A stretch of 21,911 bases of DNA from the NCBI GenBank assembly GCA_003667245.1, contig RCNN01000569.1, positions 1 to 21,911 on the forward strand, in the 5' to 3' direction. Of the stretch, positions 7,691 to 16,175 are shown in pieces (positions within the stretch are counted from its first letter, which is position 1; each line of letters opens with the position of its first letter). The notes beneath the pieces were generated by a model. It had not been told where the DNA came from, ran no database searches, and saw only the letters and a program-made list of their open reading frames with translations. This DNA is from Heterostelium multicystogenum (lineage: Eukaryota; Evosea; Eumycetozoa; Acytosteliales; Acytosteliaceae). The translations under genes were made by a program, and so were the position numbers.

Positions 7691-8714
7691 TTAAATCATT
7701 TCTTCGCCGCCCTTCCCACCGAGACGATTTCTCCGGCTTCGGCCATACGGCGGGCAATGGTGAGGATTTCCTTCTGTGCAGTTTCCACGTCGCTAACGCG
7801 CAACCGGGCCCTTGGCCTCGAGGTCGTCGCGCAACAGTTCGGAAGCCCGCTTGGACATGTTCTTGAAGATCTTTTCCTTGACGCCTTCGTCCGAGCCCTT
7901 GAGCGCCAGCACCAGCACGTCGGAGGACACTTCCCGCAGCAACGCCTGGATGCCACGGTCGTCGACGTCGGAGAGGTTGTTGAACACGAACATGAGGTCT
8001 TCGATCTGCACCGACAGGCTGTCGTCGATCTCGCGGATCGAGTCCATCCAACTGGCCTTCCACCGAGCTGTCGAGGAAGTTCATGATGTCGGCCGCACGC
8101 TTGATGCCGCCCAGGGTGGTGCGCGAAGCGTTGGAATGCCCGAGAAACTGCTTCTCGAGAATCGTGTTCAGTTCTTTTCAGCGCCGCTGGCTGCACGGTG
8201 TTCAACGACGAGACGCGCAGGATGATATCCAGGCGCACCTTATGGTCGAAGTGGCCGAGCACTTCACCGGCCTGGTCGGGGTCGAGATACGCCACCACGA
8301 TCGCCTGGATTTGCGGGTGTTCGTAGCGGATTCACGTCGGCCACGGCCCGCGGTTCCATCCACTTCAGGCTGTCGAGGCCGCTGGTGTTGCCACCCAGCA
8401 GGATGCGGTCGATCAGGCCGTTGGCTTGTCTTCGCCCAGGGCCGAGGTGAGCATCTTTGCGAATGTAGCTGTCGAGCCGACGCCCAGGCTGGTCTGGTCG
8501 CCGACGATCTCGACGAAACTCGCTCATCACCTGCTCGACTTGCTCGCGGTGCACATTGCGCATTTGCGCCATGGCCACGCCGACACGCTGAACCTCTTTG
8601 GGCCCCATGTGGCGCAGCACTTGGGCGGCGTCGGTTTCTCCGAGGGACAGCAACAGCACGGCGGCTTTGTCGACCCGGGAGAGTTTGGGCTACTGCAGCT
8701 CGGCTATCACTCAT
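7691..8714 (-). CDS. fliG: Flagellar motor switch protein FliG (about ten frameshifts)
   Basis: FliG is the C-ring torque protein contacting MotA and the MS ring. From the ATG at 8714 it starts MSDSRAAVA and continues, one frame over, with VDKAAVLLLSLGETDAAQVL. The middle domain has the armadillo-type WMEPRAVADV...HPQIQAIVVAYLDP, containing the EHPQ FliM-binding motif. The C-terminal domain has the charged torque helix DIDD/ELLRDD region (REIDDSLSVQIEDLMFVF, SKRASELLRDDLEAKGPV). Breaks lie near 8693, 8517, 8478, 8452, 8433, 8331, 8178, 8053, 7802 and 7728. The last restores an ending GGKGGEEMI and stop at 7691; in the uncorrected frame the stop is at 7696. The start overlaps fliF by 8 bp. Corrected length is about 340 aa. 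Confidence 0.93.
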
Positions 8715-10484
8715 CTGCGTTAATCCACTCTTTCACGACCTGGGGCCACACGACCCGGGTCTTCGGCCACCAGGCTCTTGATTGCGTTTCAACTGAGCGT
8801 CATAACCCTCGCTCGGGCTCGGCAACAGAATGCTTTGCGCGGGCCACCGAGGCTCACGCGGTCGTTGGCCAGTTCGCCATCGAGGCCGCCATGCCACCCA
8901 GTTCGACGTCGCCGCCGGCCAGGGCCAGTTGCTTCTTGCCGTGGCCGGTGATGTTGTTGAGCACCGGGCGCAGTACGCCGAACACCAGCAACAGGATGAA
9001 ACAACCCCGAGCACTTGCTTGACGATGTCCCAGAACCACGGCTGAGTAATAGAACGCTGCCTCGGCGATGACTTCGCCACGCTCGGCGGAGAACGGCATG
9101 TTGATCACGCTGACGCTGTCGCCACGGGCTGGCATCGAAGCCCGCATCCTGTACCAGGCGAGTGAAGCGCGCCAATTCATCGGCGCTCCATGGGGCGCGG
9201 GTAATGGCGCGTCTGCGGCATTGACCTTGACCTGGTCATCCACCACCACCGACACCGACAGGCGATTGATCCGACCCTGTTGCTGCTTGGTGTGGCTGAT
9301 GGAACGATCAAGCTCGAAGTTCTTGGTGGACTGGTTGCGCTTGTCGGCCGGGTACGGCGCGAGCATGGGCTGGCCAGTGGCCGGGTCCATGATCTGCTGG
9401 CCGTTGGCGTCCAACAGCGGCTGGCCAGGCTGCACCGCGCCTGCGGTAGCGGCAGCGCCACCGGTGGTTTGCGGGGCAGTGGCCGGGGTGGGTGGCTGGT
9501 TTGCTCAGGGCACCCGGCACGCCTTTGCGGGCCATTGCTGGCGGTACGTTGTTCGGTGGTCGATTGCTCGCTGCGCAGGGCGGCTGGTCCGGGTTGAACT
9601 GCTCGGAGGTCGATTCGACGGCGCTGAAGTCGACGTCGGCCGACACTTCAGCCTTGTAGCGATCATTGCCCAACACCGGTTGCAGGATGTTGTGCACACG
9701 CTGGGGTCAGCATGCTTTCCATGCGACGGCTGTAGTCGAACTGCTTGCCGGCCATGGTCAGCGAGGAGTTCTCCGCAAGGTCCGACAGCAGGTTGCCCTT
9801 CTGATCGACTACGGTGATCTGCGACTTGCTCAATTCAGGAACGCTGGTGGCCACCAGGTTGATGATCGCCAATACCTGGCCAGGCTCGAGGGAGCGGCCG
9901 GCAAAGAGTTCGACCAGGACCGAGGCGCTGGGCTTGCGTTCATCGCGCACGAACACCGAGCTTTTCGGAATCGCCAGGTGCACGCGGGCGCCCTTGACGT
10001 TGTTCAGGGCGGAGATGGTGCGCGCCAGTTCGCCTTCCAGGCCGCGACGGTAGCGGGTGGCTTCCATGAACTGGCTGGTCCCCAGGCCCTGGTCCTTGTC
10101 GAGGATTTCAAAGCCGATATTCGCGTCGGACGGGGTTACGCCGGCAGCCGCCAGTTTCATCCGCGCACGGGCCACATCGTCGGCCTTGACCAACAGGGCG
10201 CCGGAATTCGGTTCGACGGTGTAGCTGATGTCTGCCGCCGCCAGGGTTTCCATGATCTGCTTGGAATCCATGCCGGCCAGGCTGCCGTACAACGGACGGT
10301 AATCCGGTTGCTGGGACCACAGCACCACGGCAAAACCAATCGCCACGCTGGCAGCCAGGCCGACCATCAGGCCTACCTGACGCAACATGGTCATCTCGGA
10401 GAGGTTTTCCAGGAACGACAGGCCAAACAGCGGCGGCTTGCCGTCTGCCTTGGCGGGTGCGTTATCCACGAGTGCTTCTGCCAT
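8707..10484 (-). CDS. fliF: Flagellar MS-ring protein FliF (about twelve frameshifts)
   Basis: FliF forms the MS ring, the base of the flagellum. From the ATG at 10484 the first 260 codons are intact, with a transmembrane helix at about residues 35-57 and the ring-building motifs ADDVARARMKLAAAGVTP and EGELARTISALNNVKGARVHLAIP. The rest is fragmented near 9704, 9581, 9530, 9503, 9211, 9128, 9046, 9005, 8887, 8840, 8790 and 8743. Recognisable pieces follow in order: a Pro/Thr/Gln-rich linker, ELDRSISHTKQQQGRINRLS, DELARFTRLVQDAGFD, a second membrane segment (FILLLVFGVLRPVL), and the FliG-binding tail ending KEWINADE with a stop at 8707. Corrected length is about 592 aa, normal. It is 15 bp after fliE. 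Confidence 0.94.
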
Positions 10485-10499
10485 GACTCAAAATCGTCC

Positions 10500-10832
10500 T
10501 TAAACCGGCATCTGCATGATGTCTTGATAGGCTTGAACCAGTTTGTTGCGCACCTGGGTCAAGGCCTGGAATGAAACGCTGGCTTTTTGCGAGGCGACCA
10601 TCACATCGGTGAGGTCCACGCCGCTCTTGCCGATCTCGAAGGCGGTCGCCAACTGATTGGATGCCTGCTGGGTGTCGCTGACTTTGTTGATGGCCTGGCC
10701 GAGCATGTCGGCAAAGCTGCTCTGGCCCAATTCCGGTACGGCTTGCGCGGCGGATTTCGGTTGAGCCATGGCATCCATTTGCATGGACCGCATATCCAAC
10801 ATCAACCGATTGAACTCAACACCTTGGCTCAT
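10500..10832 (-). CDS. fliE: Flagellar hook-basal body complex protein FliE
   Basis: FliE joins the MS ring to the rod and is the first export substrate. It has 110 aa in an intact frame, starting [15 protein letters not shown] at 10832 and ending [12 protein letters not shown]. The conserved FliE C-terminal region [20 protein letters not shown] is complete. A longer upstream start in the same frame (GTG-like, 10919) is rejected because GGAGAG lies just before 10832 and the family starts there. A consensus sigma-54 promoter is about 60 bp upstream. First gene of fliEFGHIJ. Confidence 0.96.
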   Translation of the reverse strand: MSQGVEFNRLMLDMRSMQMDAMAQPKSAAQAVPELGQSSFADMLGQAINKVSDTQQASNQLATAFEIGKSGVDLTDVMVASQKASVSFQALTQVRNKLVQAYQDIMQMPV

Positions 10833-10891
10833 GAACTTTCTCTCCGACGACCCGCAATTTTTTGACACTACACAGCGATTACAGGGGTGGT

Positions 10892-10907
10892 AGCAACAAG
10901 GGTGCCA
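10892..10907 (-). promoter_or_regulatory. Sigma-54 promoter of the fliEFGHIJ operon
   Basis: Minus-strand TGGCACCCTTGTTGCT has exact -24 (TGGCAC) and -12 (TTGCT) elements with GG-N10-GC spacing, about 60 bp before the fliE ATG and after the end of fleR. This is the best sigma-54 match in the window. It agrees with the FleQ/FleR-dependent expression of fliE known in Pseudomonas. Confidence 0.88.
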
Positions 10908-10925
10908 GCTCCGTGGCATTCTGTA

Positions 10926-10950
10926 AGAAAAGGCGACTGGCCCTGTCGGC
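10926..10950 (-). terminator. Possible terminator after fleR
   Basis: On the minus strand GCCGAC and GTCGCC pair around the loop AGGGCCA (one mismatch), followed by TTTTCTT. It lies 12 bp after the fleR stop and before the fliE promoter. The stem is short, so termination may be partial. Confidence 0.45.
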
Positions 10951-10961
10951 TTTGAGAATTT

Positions 10962-12343
10962 TCAGGTGGCGTAGAGATAGGCTTCCACGTCCATCCCGGC
11001 GTCACGCATCTGCGCCAGCTTGTAGCGCAGGGTGCGCGGGCTGATGCCCAGGCGCTCGGCGGCTTCTTTGCGGCGCCCGCGCTCGGAGCGCAGGGTGTCG
11101 ATGATCATCTGGAATTCCCGGCGACGCAGGTCGTCACCCAGGGCGCCGGCGGATTCGGCAGGCACGGCTTCGACCTGTGGCGCGGCAGCCAGGCTCGGCT
11201 GCGGCGCTGCGCCCGCGCCCATGGCCAGGCAGAAATCCTGGGGCTGGATCAGGCCGCCCTGCTGCAAAATCAACGCACGCTGGATCGCATTGTCCAGTTC
11301 CCGCACGTTGCCGGGCCACGGGTAACTGATCAGACAGGCCTGGGCCTCGGCCGACAAGCGCGCCTGGGCATGCTTCATTTTATTGACGTGCTTGCCCAGC
11401 AGGCGCTCGGCCAGCGGGATGATGTCGGCCGGGCGCTCGCGCAACGGGCGCCAGGCCAACGGGAACACCGAGAGCCGGTAAGACAGGTCCTCACGGAAGC
11501 GCCCCGCCGCCACTTCGCCCGCCAGGTCGCGGTTGGTGGTGGCGACCACACGGATATCCAGCTGGATCGGCTTGCGTGCGCCCACCCGCTCCACTTCGCG
11601 CTCCTGCAATACCCGCAACAAATTTGGCTTGCAGGCCAAGGGGCATTTCGGAGATTTCGTCGAGCAGGATGGTGCCGCCATCGGCCTGCTCAAATTTGCC
11701 GGCCTGGGCGGCGATGGCGCCGGTGAACGAGCCTTTCTCATGGCCGAACAAGGTGGCTTCGAGCATGTTGTCGGGGATGGCCGCGCAGTTGATCGCAATG
11801 AACGGCTGGCTGGCACGATGGGACTGCTGGTGGATGTAGCGCGCCAGCACTTCCTTGCCGGTACCGGACTCGCCGGAGATCAATACGGTGGAGTCGCTGC
11901 GGGCGACACGGGCCGCCAGCTCCAGCAATTGCGCACTGGCCGGCTCGAAGGCAATCGGACCTTCGCCGTCGGCGGCGCCCAGGGCACCGAGGCATGGCGC
12001 CGACCAGCTCGATCAAGGCTTTGGGTTCGAAAGGTTTGACCAGGTAATCCGCAGCGCCCTGGCGCATGGCGTCGACGGCACGCTCCACGGCGCCGTGGGC
12101 GGTCATCAGCAGCACCGGCAGTTGCGGCTGGCGCGCACGCAACAGGCCGAGCAACTGGTGTCCGTCCATGCCCGGCATGTTGACGTCGCTGACCACCAGG
12201 CTGAAGGACTCCTGCTCCACCGCGTCCAGGGCTTCTTCGGCAGAACCGACCGCCCGATAGTCATGGCCCGCCAGCAACAGCGTGTCAGCCAATGCTTCAC
12301 GCAGGGCGCGATCGTCTTCAACCAATAAAACCTTGATAGCCAT
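10962..12343 (-). CDS. fleR: Flagellar sigma-54 response regulator FleR (two frameshifts)
   Basis: FleR is the NtrC-type regulator of the FleS/FleR pair and activates mid-class flagellar genes with sigma-54. Domains: receiver with phospho-acceptor Asp53 ([13 protein letters not shown]); AAA+ domain with Walker A GESGTGKE near residues 155-162, the sigma-54 contact loop GSFTGA near 203 and Walker [10 protein letters not shown]; and a C-terminal Fis-type helix-turn-helix ([19 protein letters not shown]). The start is the ATG at 12343, 6 bp after fleS, with AAAAGG upstream. Breaks lie near 11992 (extra C) and 11630 (extra T). Corrected length is about 459 aa. The contact loop has Ser at the second position instead of the Ala of the GAFTGA consensus. 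Confidence 0.94.
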
Positions 12344-12349
12344 GACCTT

Positions 12350-13570
12350 TTACTCCGCGCTGTCGGCGCATGAAAACAGCGGCAGCGTGATCAACGCGCA
12401 CGTGCCACGACCCAACCGGGAATGCAGCTGCAATTCTCCCTGATGTGCACGGGCGACTGCCTTGACCACGGTCAGGCCCAGGCCGGTCCCGTTGGTCTTG
12501 GTGGTAAAAAAAAGGCTCGCCGAGGCGCTGCAGCACCACCGGGTCAATCCGCTGCCGCTGTCGCTGATGCTCAGGCGCAGGGTGTCGCCACGGTTGTACA
12601 GGTGCACCTTGAGCCGCGCCCCGGGGCCGCTGGCCTGGGTCGCGTTTTTCGATCAGGTTGAGCAGCGCGCCCACCAGGGTGTCGCGGTTGCACAGCAACT
12701 CGCCGTAATGGCTGTCGCACTGCCAACGGACTGACGCTTCCTGGATATGAGTGGCGGCCGCCGCTTGCAGGGACTGCATCAAGGCGGCCGGGGTGACGCG
12801 ATCGGTCAGCGGCAATTCGCCGCGGGCAAACACCAGCATGTCGCGCACCTGATGCTCCAGTTCGTGCAGGGCGCTCCTTGAGGCGGCCGGCAAAACGCTG
12901 GTGGGTGGCGGCGGGCAATTGCTCATCAGTCAAATGAACTGGCGTAAATCAGCGCAGCCGACAATGGCGTACGAATCTGGTGGGCCAGGGAAGCGACCAT
13001 TCGCCCCAAAGACGACAGGCGCTCATGGCGGGCCAACTGGTCTTGCAGGTGCCGGGGTTTCAGTCAGGTCGTTAAGCAACACCAAACTGGCCGGGCTCGG
13101 CATCCAGGGAACGCGTGGCGATGGACAGGCGGCGCCCATCCTTGAGGGAAATTTCGTGGCCGTCGTCTTCCCGCGGGGCAAAGCAGCGGGTGATGACCTC
13201 ACGCCACAGCTCGCCTTCCAGCGGCAGGCCAAGCATGTTGCAGGCCGCCGGGTTGGCTTCGCGCACACGGCCCTGCTCGTCGATGACGATCACGCCACCG
13301 GGCAACAGGTCGAGGAGGTTTTGCAGACGGTTGGCCAGTCGCTCTTTCTCGGCCAGCTCTTCCATGCGCTGCGCACTGACCACGGCCAACTCGCCTTTAA
13401 GCTCGGAACCCGGGCTTCCAGCAGGCTGTAGGAGTCAGTCAACTGGCTCGACATCTGGTTTGAAACAGGGAAAAAGCCTGTTCAAGCCCGAGGCGGCTGA
13501 TCTGCTCTACGGAGGGGGCCGGCCCCTGAGTGTCAGGGACCGAAGATAGTTGGGCGGCGTGGGGCATCAT
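12350..13570 (-). CDS. fleS: Flagellar sensor histidine kinase FleS (about eight frameshifts)
   Basis: FleS is the soluble partner kinase of FleR. Reading from the tandem ATG at 13570/13567 after a GAGAG site, the order is: a short leader, a coiled segment (SELKGEL...RMEELAEKERLANRLQNLLD), a PAS domain (LPGGVIVIDEQGRVREANPA), an H-box LAHQIRTPLSAAL, an N-box NLIENATQ, and G-boxes SDSGSGID, an F-box EPFFTTK and GTGLGLTVVK. No transmembrane segment is visible. Breaks lie near 13455, 13410, 13076, 13050, 12932, 12876, 12646, 12545 and 12513; the last is a run of eight A on the plus strand. It ends ...SCADSAE at 12350. Corrected length is about 400 aa. Its own sigma-54 promoter lies upstream. Confidence 0.93.
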
Positions 13571-13620
13571 GCTCTCTCGCTTGGCTGACCGTCAGTTAAA
13601 CGGAACGTTGCGAGTGCTGT

Positions 13621-13636
13621 AGCAATACCCGTGCCT
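13621..13636 (-). promoter_or_regulatory. Sigma-54 promoter of fleSR
   Basis: Minus-strand AGGCACGGGTATTGCT matches the consensus except the first T. GG and GC are 10 bases apart. The -12 element is about 51 bp upstream of the fleS ATG. FleQ-dependent transcription of fleSR from sigma-54 is established in P. aeruginosa. Confidence 0.85.
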
Positions 13637-13679
13637 AAAAAAATAAGCTTAGTTTTTCAGTCAGTTGAAAAAACAGGCG

Positions 13680-14053
13680 TCAATCATCCGCCTGTTCATC
13701 ACCTTCCTTGCGGCTCATGCCGTACTTGCGCATCTTCTCCACCAGGGTGGTACGTCGGATGCGCAGGCGCTCGGCGGCACGGGCGACGATACCGTTGGCG
13801 TCGTCGAGTGCCTGCTGGATCAGGCCCTGTTCGAGGCTGCCGAGGTAATCCTTCAAGTCCAGGCCTTCCGGCGGCAGCATGGCGGTGGAGCCGAAGTCCG
13901 GCGTGTGGCCGTTGATGGCCACGCGCTCTTCCAGGTCGCTGCGCAGGCTGTCCACCAATTGCTCGTCTTCGTCGTCGACGTAGCGGAATTTCTTCGGCAG
14001 CTCGACCACGCCAATCACCCGTACGGGTGCATGATCGCCATGCGCTCCACCAG

Positions 14054-14084
<31 letters not shown>

Positions 14085-15154
14085 CCGTGGCGACACAGGG
14101 ACATGATCGCCGCCGAGTTGAAGCGAATCGAGCCGCGCTTTTCGTGTTCCATGCGCGAGATCAGTTCGTTCATCAGCAGCGGGATGTCTTCAACGCGCTC
14201 GCGCAGGGGCGCCATTTCGATCGGGAATACGTTGAGGCGGTAGTACAGGTCTTCGCGGAAGCTGCCGACCTCGATCATGCTTTCGAGGTTCTTGTGGGTG
14301 GCCGCGATGAATGCGTACGTCGACGCTCTGGGTCTTGTTGCTGCCACGCGCTCGAAGGTGCGCTCCTGCAATACCCGCAGCAGCTTGACCTGCATCGGCA
14401 GCGGCATGTCGCCGATTTCGTCGAGGAACAGGGTGCCGCCGTTGGCCAGTTCAAAACGCCCGGCACGGCTGGTGATCGCCCCGGTAAAAGCGCCCTTCTC
14501 GTGCCGAACAGTTTCGCTTTCCAGCAGTTCTGCCGGGAATCGCCCCGCAGTTGACCGGCACGAACGGCCCGTCACGACGCTTGGAATGGTAATGCAGGTT
14601 GCGTGCGACCACTTCCTTGCCGGTACCCGACTCGCCGAGGATCAGCACACTGGCGTCGGTGTCGGCCACTTGCTGCATCATCTGGCGCACGTGCTGGATC
14701 GCACGACTGGTGCCGACGAGGCTGCGGAACAGGTTGGGTTCGCGGTGACGGCCGCGCTCGCGGGCCTGGTCGTACATCTCGCGGTAGACCTGGGCACGGT
14801 GCAGGGAGTCGAGCAATTTGCTGTAGCTGGGGGGCATTTCAAGGGTGGAAAGCACGCGGCGGCGCTGGTCTTCCGGAAGGTCCACGGAAGAAATATCGCC
14901 CATCAGCAACACCGGAAGGACTCATCCCAGGTCGACAGTGTCTTTAACAAGCCCAGCACTGCACCAGGAGCGTTTACCGTCCGATCAGCACACAAATGAC
15001 TTCGCGGCTCGACGACAAAGAGCTGACCGCCTGCTGCCAGTCGTGGCTGCCGCAGGGTAGATTTTCTTCGCCAAGAAAATTCAGGATCACCGCCAGATCG
15101 CGGCGCCGAACGCTATCGTCATCGATCAGCAAGAATTTTGGTTTCACGCCACAT
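13680..15154 (-). CDS. fleQ: Master flagellar regulator FleQ (about nine frameshifts)
   Basis: FleQ is the top activator of flagellar genes with sigma-54 and a c-di-GMP-responsive repressor of biofilm genes. The full start is the ATG at 15154 (MWRETKIL), one frame away from the REC-like domain ([14 protein letters not shown]...). The AAA+ domain has Walker A GESGTGKE near residue 175, GAFTGA (in [11 protein letters not shown]) and [15 protein letters not shown]. The end is a Fis-type HTH ([24 protein letters not shown]). Breaks lie near 15128, 14970, 14923, 14548, 14515, 14505, 14340, 14310 and 14030. The uninterrupted piece from 14912 lacks the REC-like domain and is not the true start. Corrected length is about 490 aa, as in the family. 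Confidence 0.95.
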
Positions 15155-15198
15155 GCAATAGCAACTTCCCTAGTAAACTCTAATGCCCTCGAGTTGGG

Positions 15199-15212
15199 GC
15201 AATCTAGATTGC
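15199..15212. promoter_or_regulatory. 14-bp perfect palindrome upstream of fleQ
   Basis: GCAATCTAGATTGC is an exact palindrome 45 bp upstream of the fleQ ATG. It has the CAAT...ATTG half-site look of a dimeric regulator site and vaguely resembles the FleQ box, but with a different centre. A role in fleQ control (autoregulation or another regulator) is inference. I see no convincing sigma-70 promoter in 15155-15361. Confidence 0.4.
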
Positions 15213-15305
15213 TGTAGGCATTTTCTGCGCTACGGCTTTCTGACGTCTGAAAATAGCACTAGTTAAGTCAAAAAATCGTGCACAGTCCAAATTTATGACG
15301 CGCGG

Positions 15306-15336
15306 TGTTCGGATTAACTGAGCCTTCAGCCGAACA
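15306..15336. other. Stem-loop downstream of fliT
   Basis: TGTTCGG and CCGAACA form a 7-bp perfect stem, with a nested CTGA/TCAG pairing in the loop. No T run follows, so it is not a canonical terminator. It may mark the 3' end of fliDST mRNA. Confidence 0.4.
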
Positions 15337-15361
15337 TATGGTAAAACCCTTTGACGCATGT

Positions 15362-15625
15362 TTAGCTCGGTTTGAACTGCGACATCTCTTCGAAAATAGC
15401 CTGTCGCTCCCCTGTCGTCGCCTCAAGCAACTGCTGGTAGACCGAAAGCAAGTCTTCCAGTTTTGCCCGAATGGCTGCCTCATCCGCCGAATCCTCGTTG
15501 AGCGCAGCATCGATCAACGCGCGGCAGCCCAAATCCAGTTCGCCGATCGCCCCCCAGTTGCGTTCAGCCAACGCCTCGGACAGCGCTTCACGGGTCTCGT
15601 CGATTTTTTGCAATGCTTGGCTCAT
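15362..15625 (-). CDS. fliT: FliT-type flagellar protein (small chaperone)
   Basis: This is an 87-aa, highly helical, acidic protein (MSQALQKIDETREALSEALA...) in the position of P. aeruginosa PA1096, directly after fliS. The frame is intact. The ATG at 15625 has GAGGA 8 bp upstream and lies 24 bp after the fliS stop. FliT-class proteins are chaperones of the cap protein FliD. Sequence similarity in this family is low, so the name rests mainly on size, helical character and gene order. Confidence 0.75.
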   Translation of the reverse strand: MSQALQKIDETREALSEALAERNWGAIGELDLGCRALIDAALNEDSADEAAIRAKLEDLLSVYQQLLEATTGERQAIFEEMSQFKPS

Positions 15626-15649
15626 GACATCGTCCTCAGGCCTTACGGC

Positions 15650-16045
15650 CTACTGTACCTCTGTGGCAATACCGTCCCAGCCTTCCTTGAGCGTAATCAT
15701 CAGACCTGCGACCTCATCGATCATCGCAGCGTCATTCTGACGGTTGGCTTCCAGCAGGCGCATGGTCATGAAGGCATACAGGTTATCCAACTGCTGCAGT
15801 GCAATCGGGTCCGGGGTTCTTCCGGGGTTCAGGCCGTCACGCAACCCGACGAGGATGTCCACCGCCTTGCCCAGCATCAACCCCTTCTGCGCGATATCAC
15901 CGCGAGCCATCGCACCCTTGGCCTGCGCCATACGATCCAGTGCGCCTTCCATCAGCAACTGCACCAGGCGGTGCGGGCTGGCTTCGGAGATCTGGGCGTG
16001 GGTGTTGACCTTCTGGTATTGGCGAAGGGCTCTCATGGGATTCAT
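15650..16045 (-). CDS. fliS: Flagellin export chaperone FliS
   Basis: FliS binds the C-terminus of flagellin in the cytoplasm and prevents early polymerisation. The frame of 131 aa is open, beginning MNPMRALRQYQKVNTHAQIS, with the family segments ASPHRLVQLLMEGALDRMAQA and LDNLYAFMTMRLLEANRQND. The start at 16045 has GAGGT 7 bp upstream. Around 15800-15825 the residues NPGRTPDPIALQ look odd; the neighbouring frame reads NPEEP, suggesting two compensating base errors that leave the overall frame unchanged. Confidence 0.93.
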   Translation of the reverse strand: MNPMRALRQYQKVNTHAQISEASPHRLVQLLMEGALDRMAQAKGAMARGDIAQKGLMLGKAVDILVGLRDGLNPGRTPDPIALQQLDNLYAFMTMRLLEANRQNDAAMIDEVAGLMITLKEGWDGIATEVQ

Positions 16046-16121
16046 GTTTCTACCTCGTGACAGGCCGACAGCTAAAAGGGTGGACGCTGATTATTATGTC
16101 GACGGCGTTACACAAAACTTT

Positions 16122-16160
16122 AGCCCGCCTGGCGCTTTGACTCAGCGCCTTCGGCGGGCT
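16122..16160. terminator. Hairpin between fliD and fliS
   Basis: AGCCCGCC (16122-16129) pairs with GGCGGGCT (16153-16160), with an inner GGCGC/GCGCC stem (16131-16135 with 16145-16149). On the minus strand the hairpin is followed by AAAGTTTTG, a weak T run. It lies just after the fliD stop. It could terminate part of the transcripts and lower fliS relative to fliD. Confidence 0.6.
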
Positions 16161-16175
16161 TTATCCATCCGCCAA

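Noticed and set aside
10833..10919. 29-codon N-terminal extension of FliE
   Set aside because: Cys/His/Pro-rich sequence unlike FliE, covers the sigma-54 promoter downstream region, and a good ribosome site supports the start at 10832.
13640..13672. A/T-only hairpin after fleQ (TTTTTCA...TGAAAAA) as terminator
   Set aside because: Stem has a single G-C pair and is too weak for a rho-independent terminator; transcription may continue to fleS.
16101..16128. TAAAG...GCCG sigma-28-like sequence before fliS
   Set aside because: Spacer of 12 bases is too short, and the -10 lacks GATAA.
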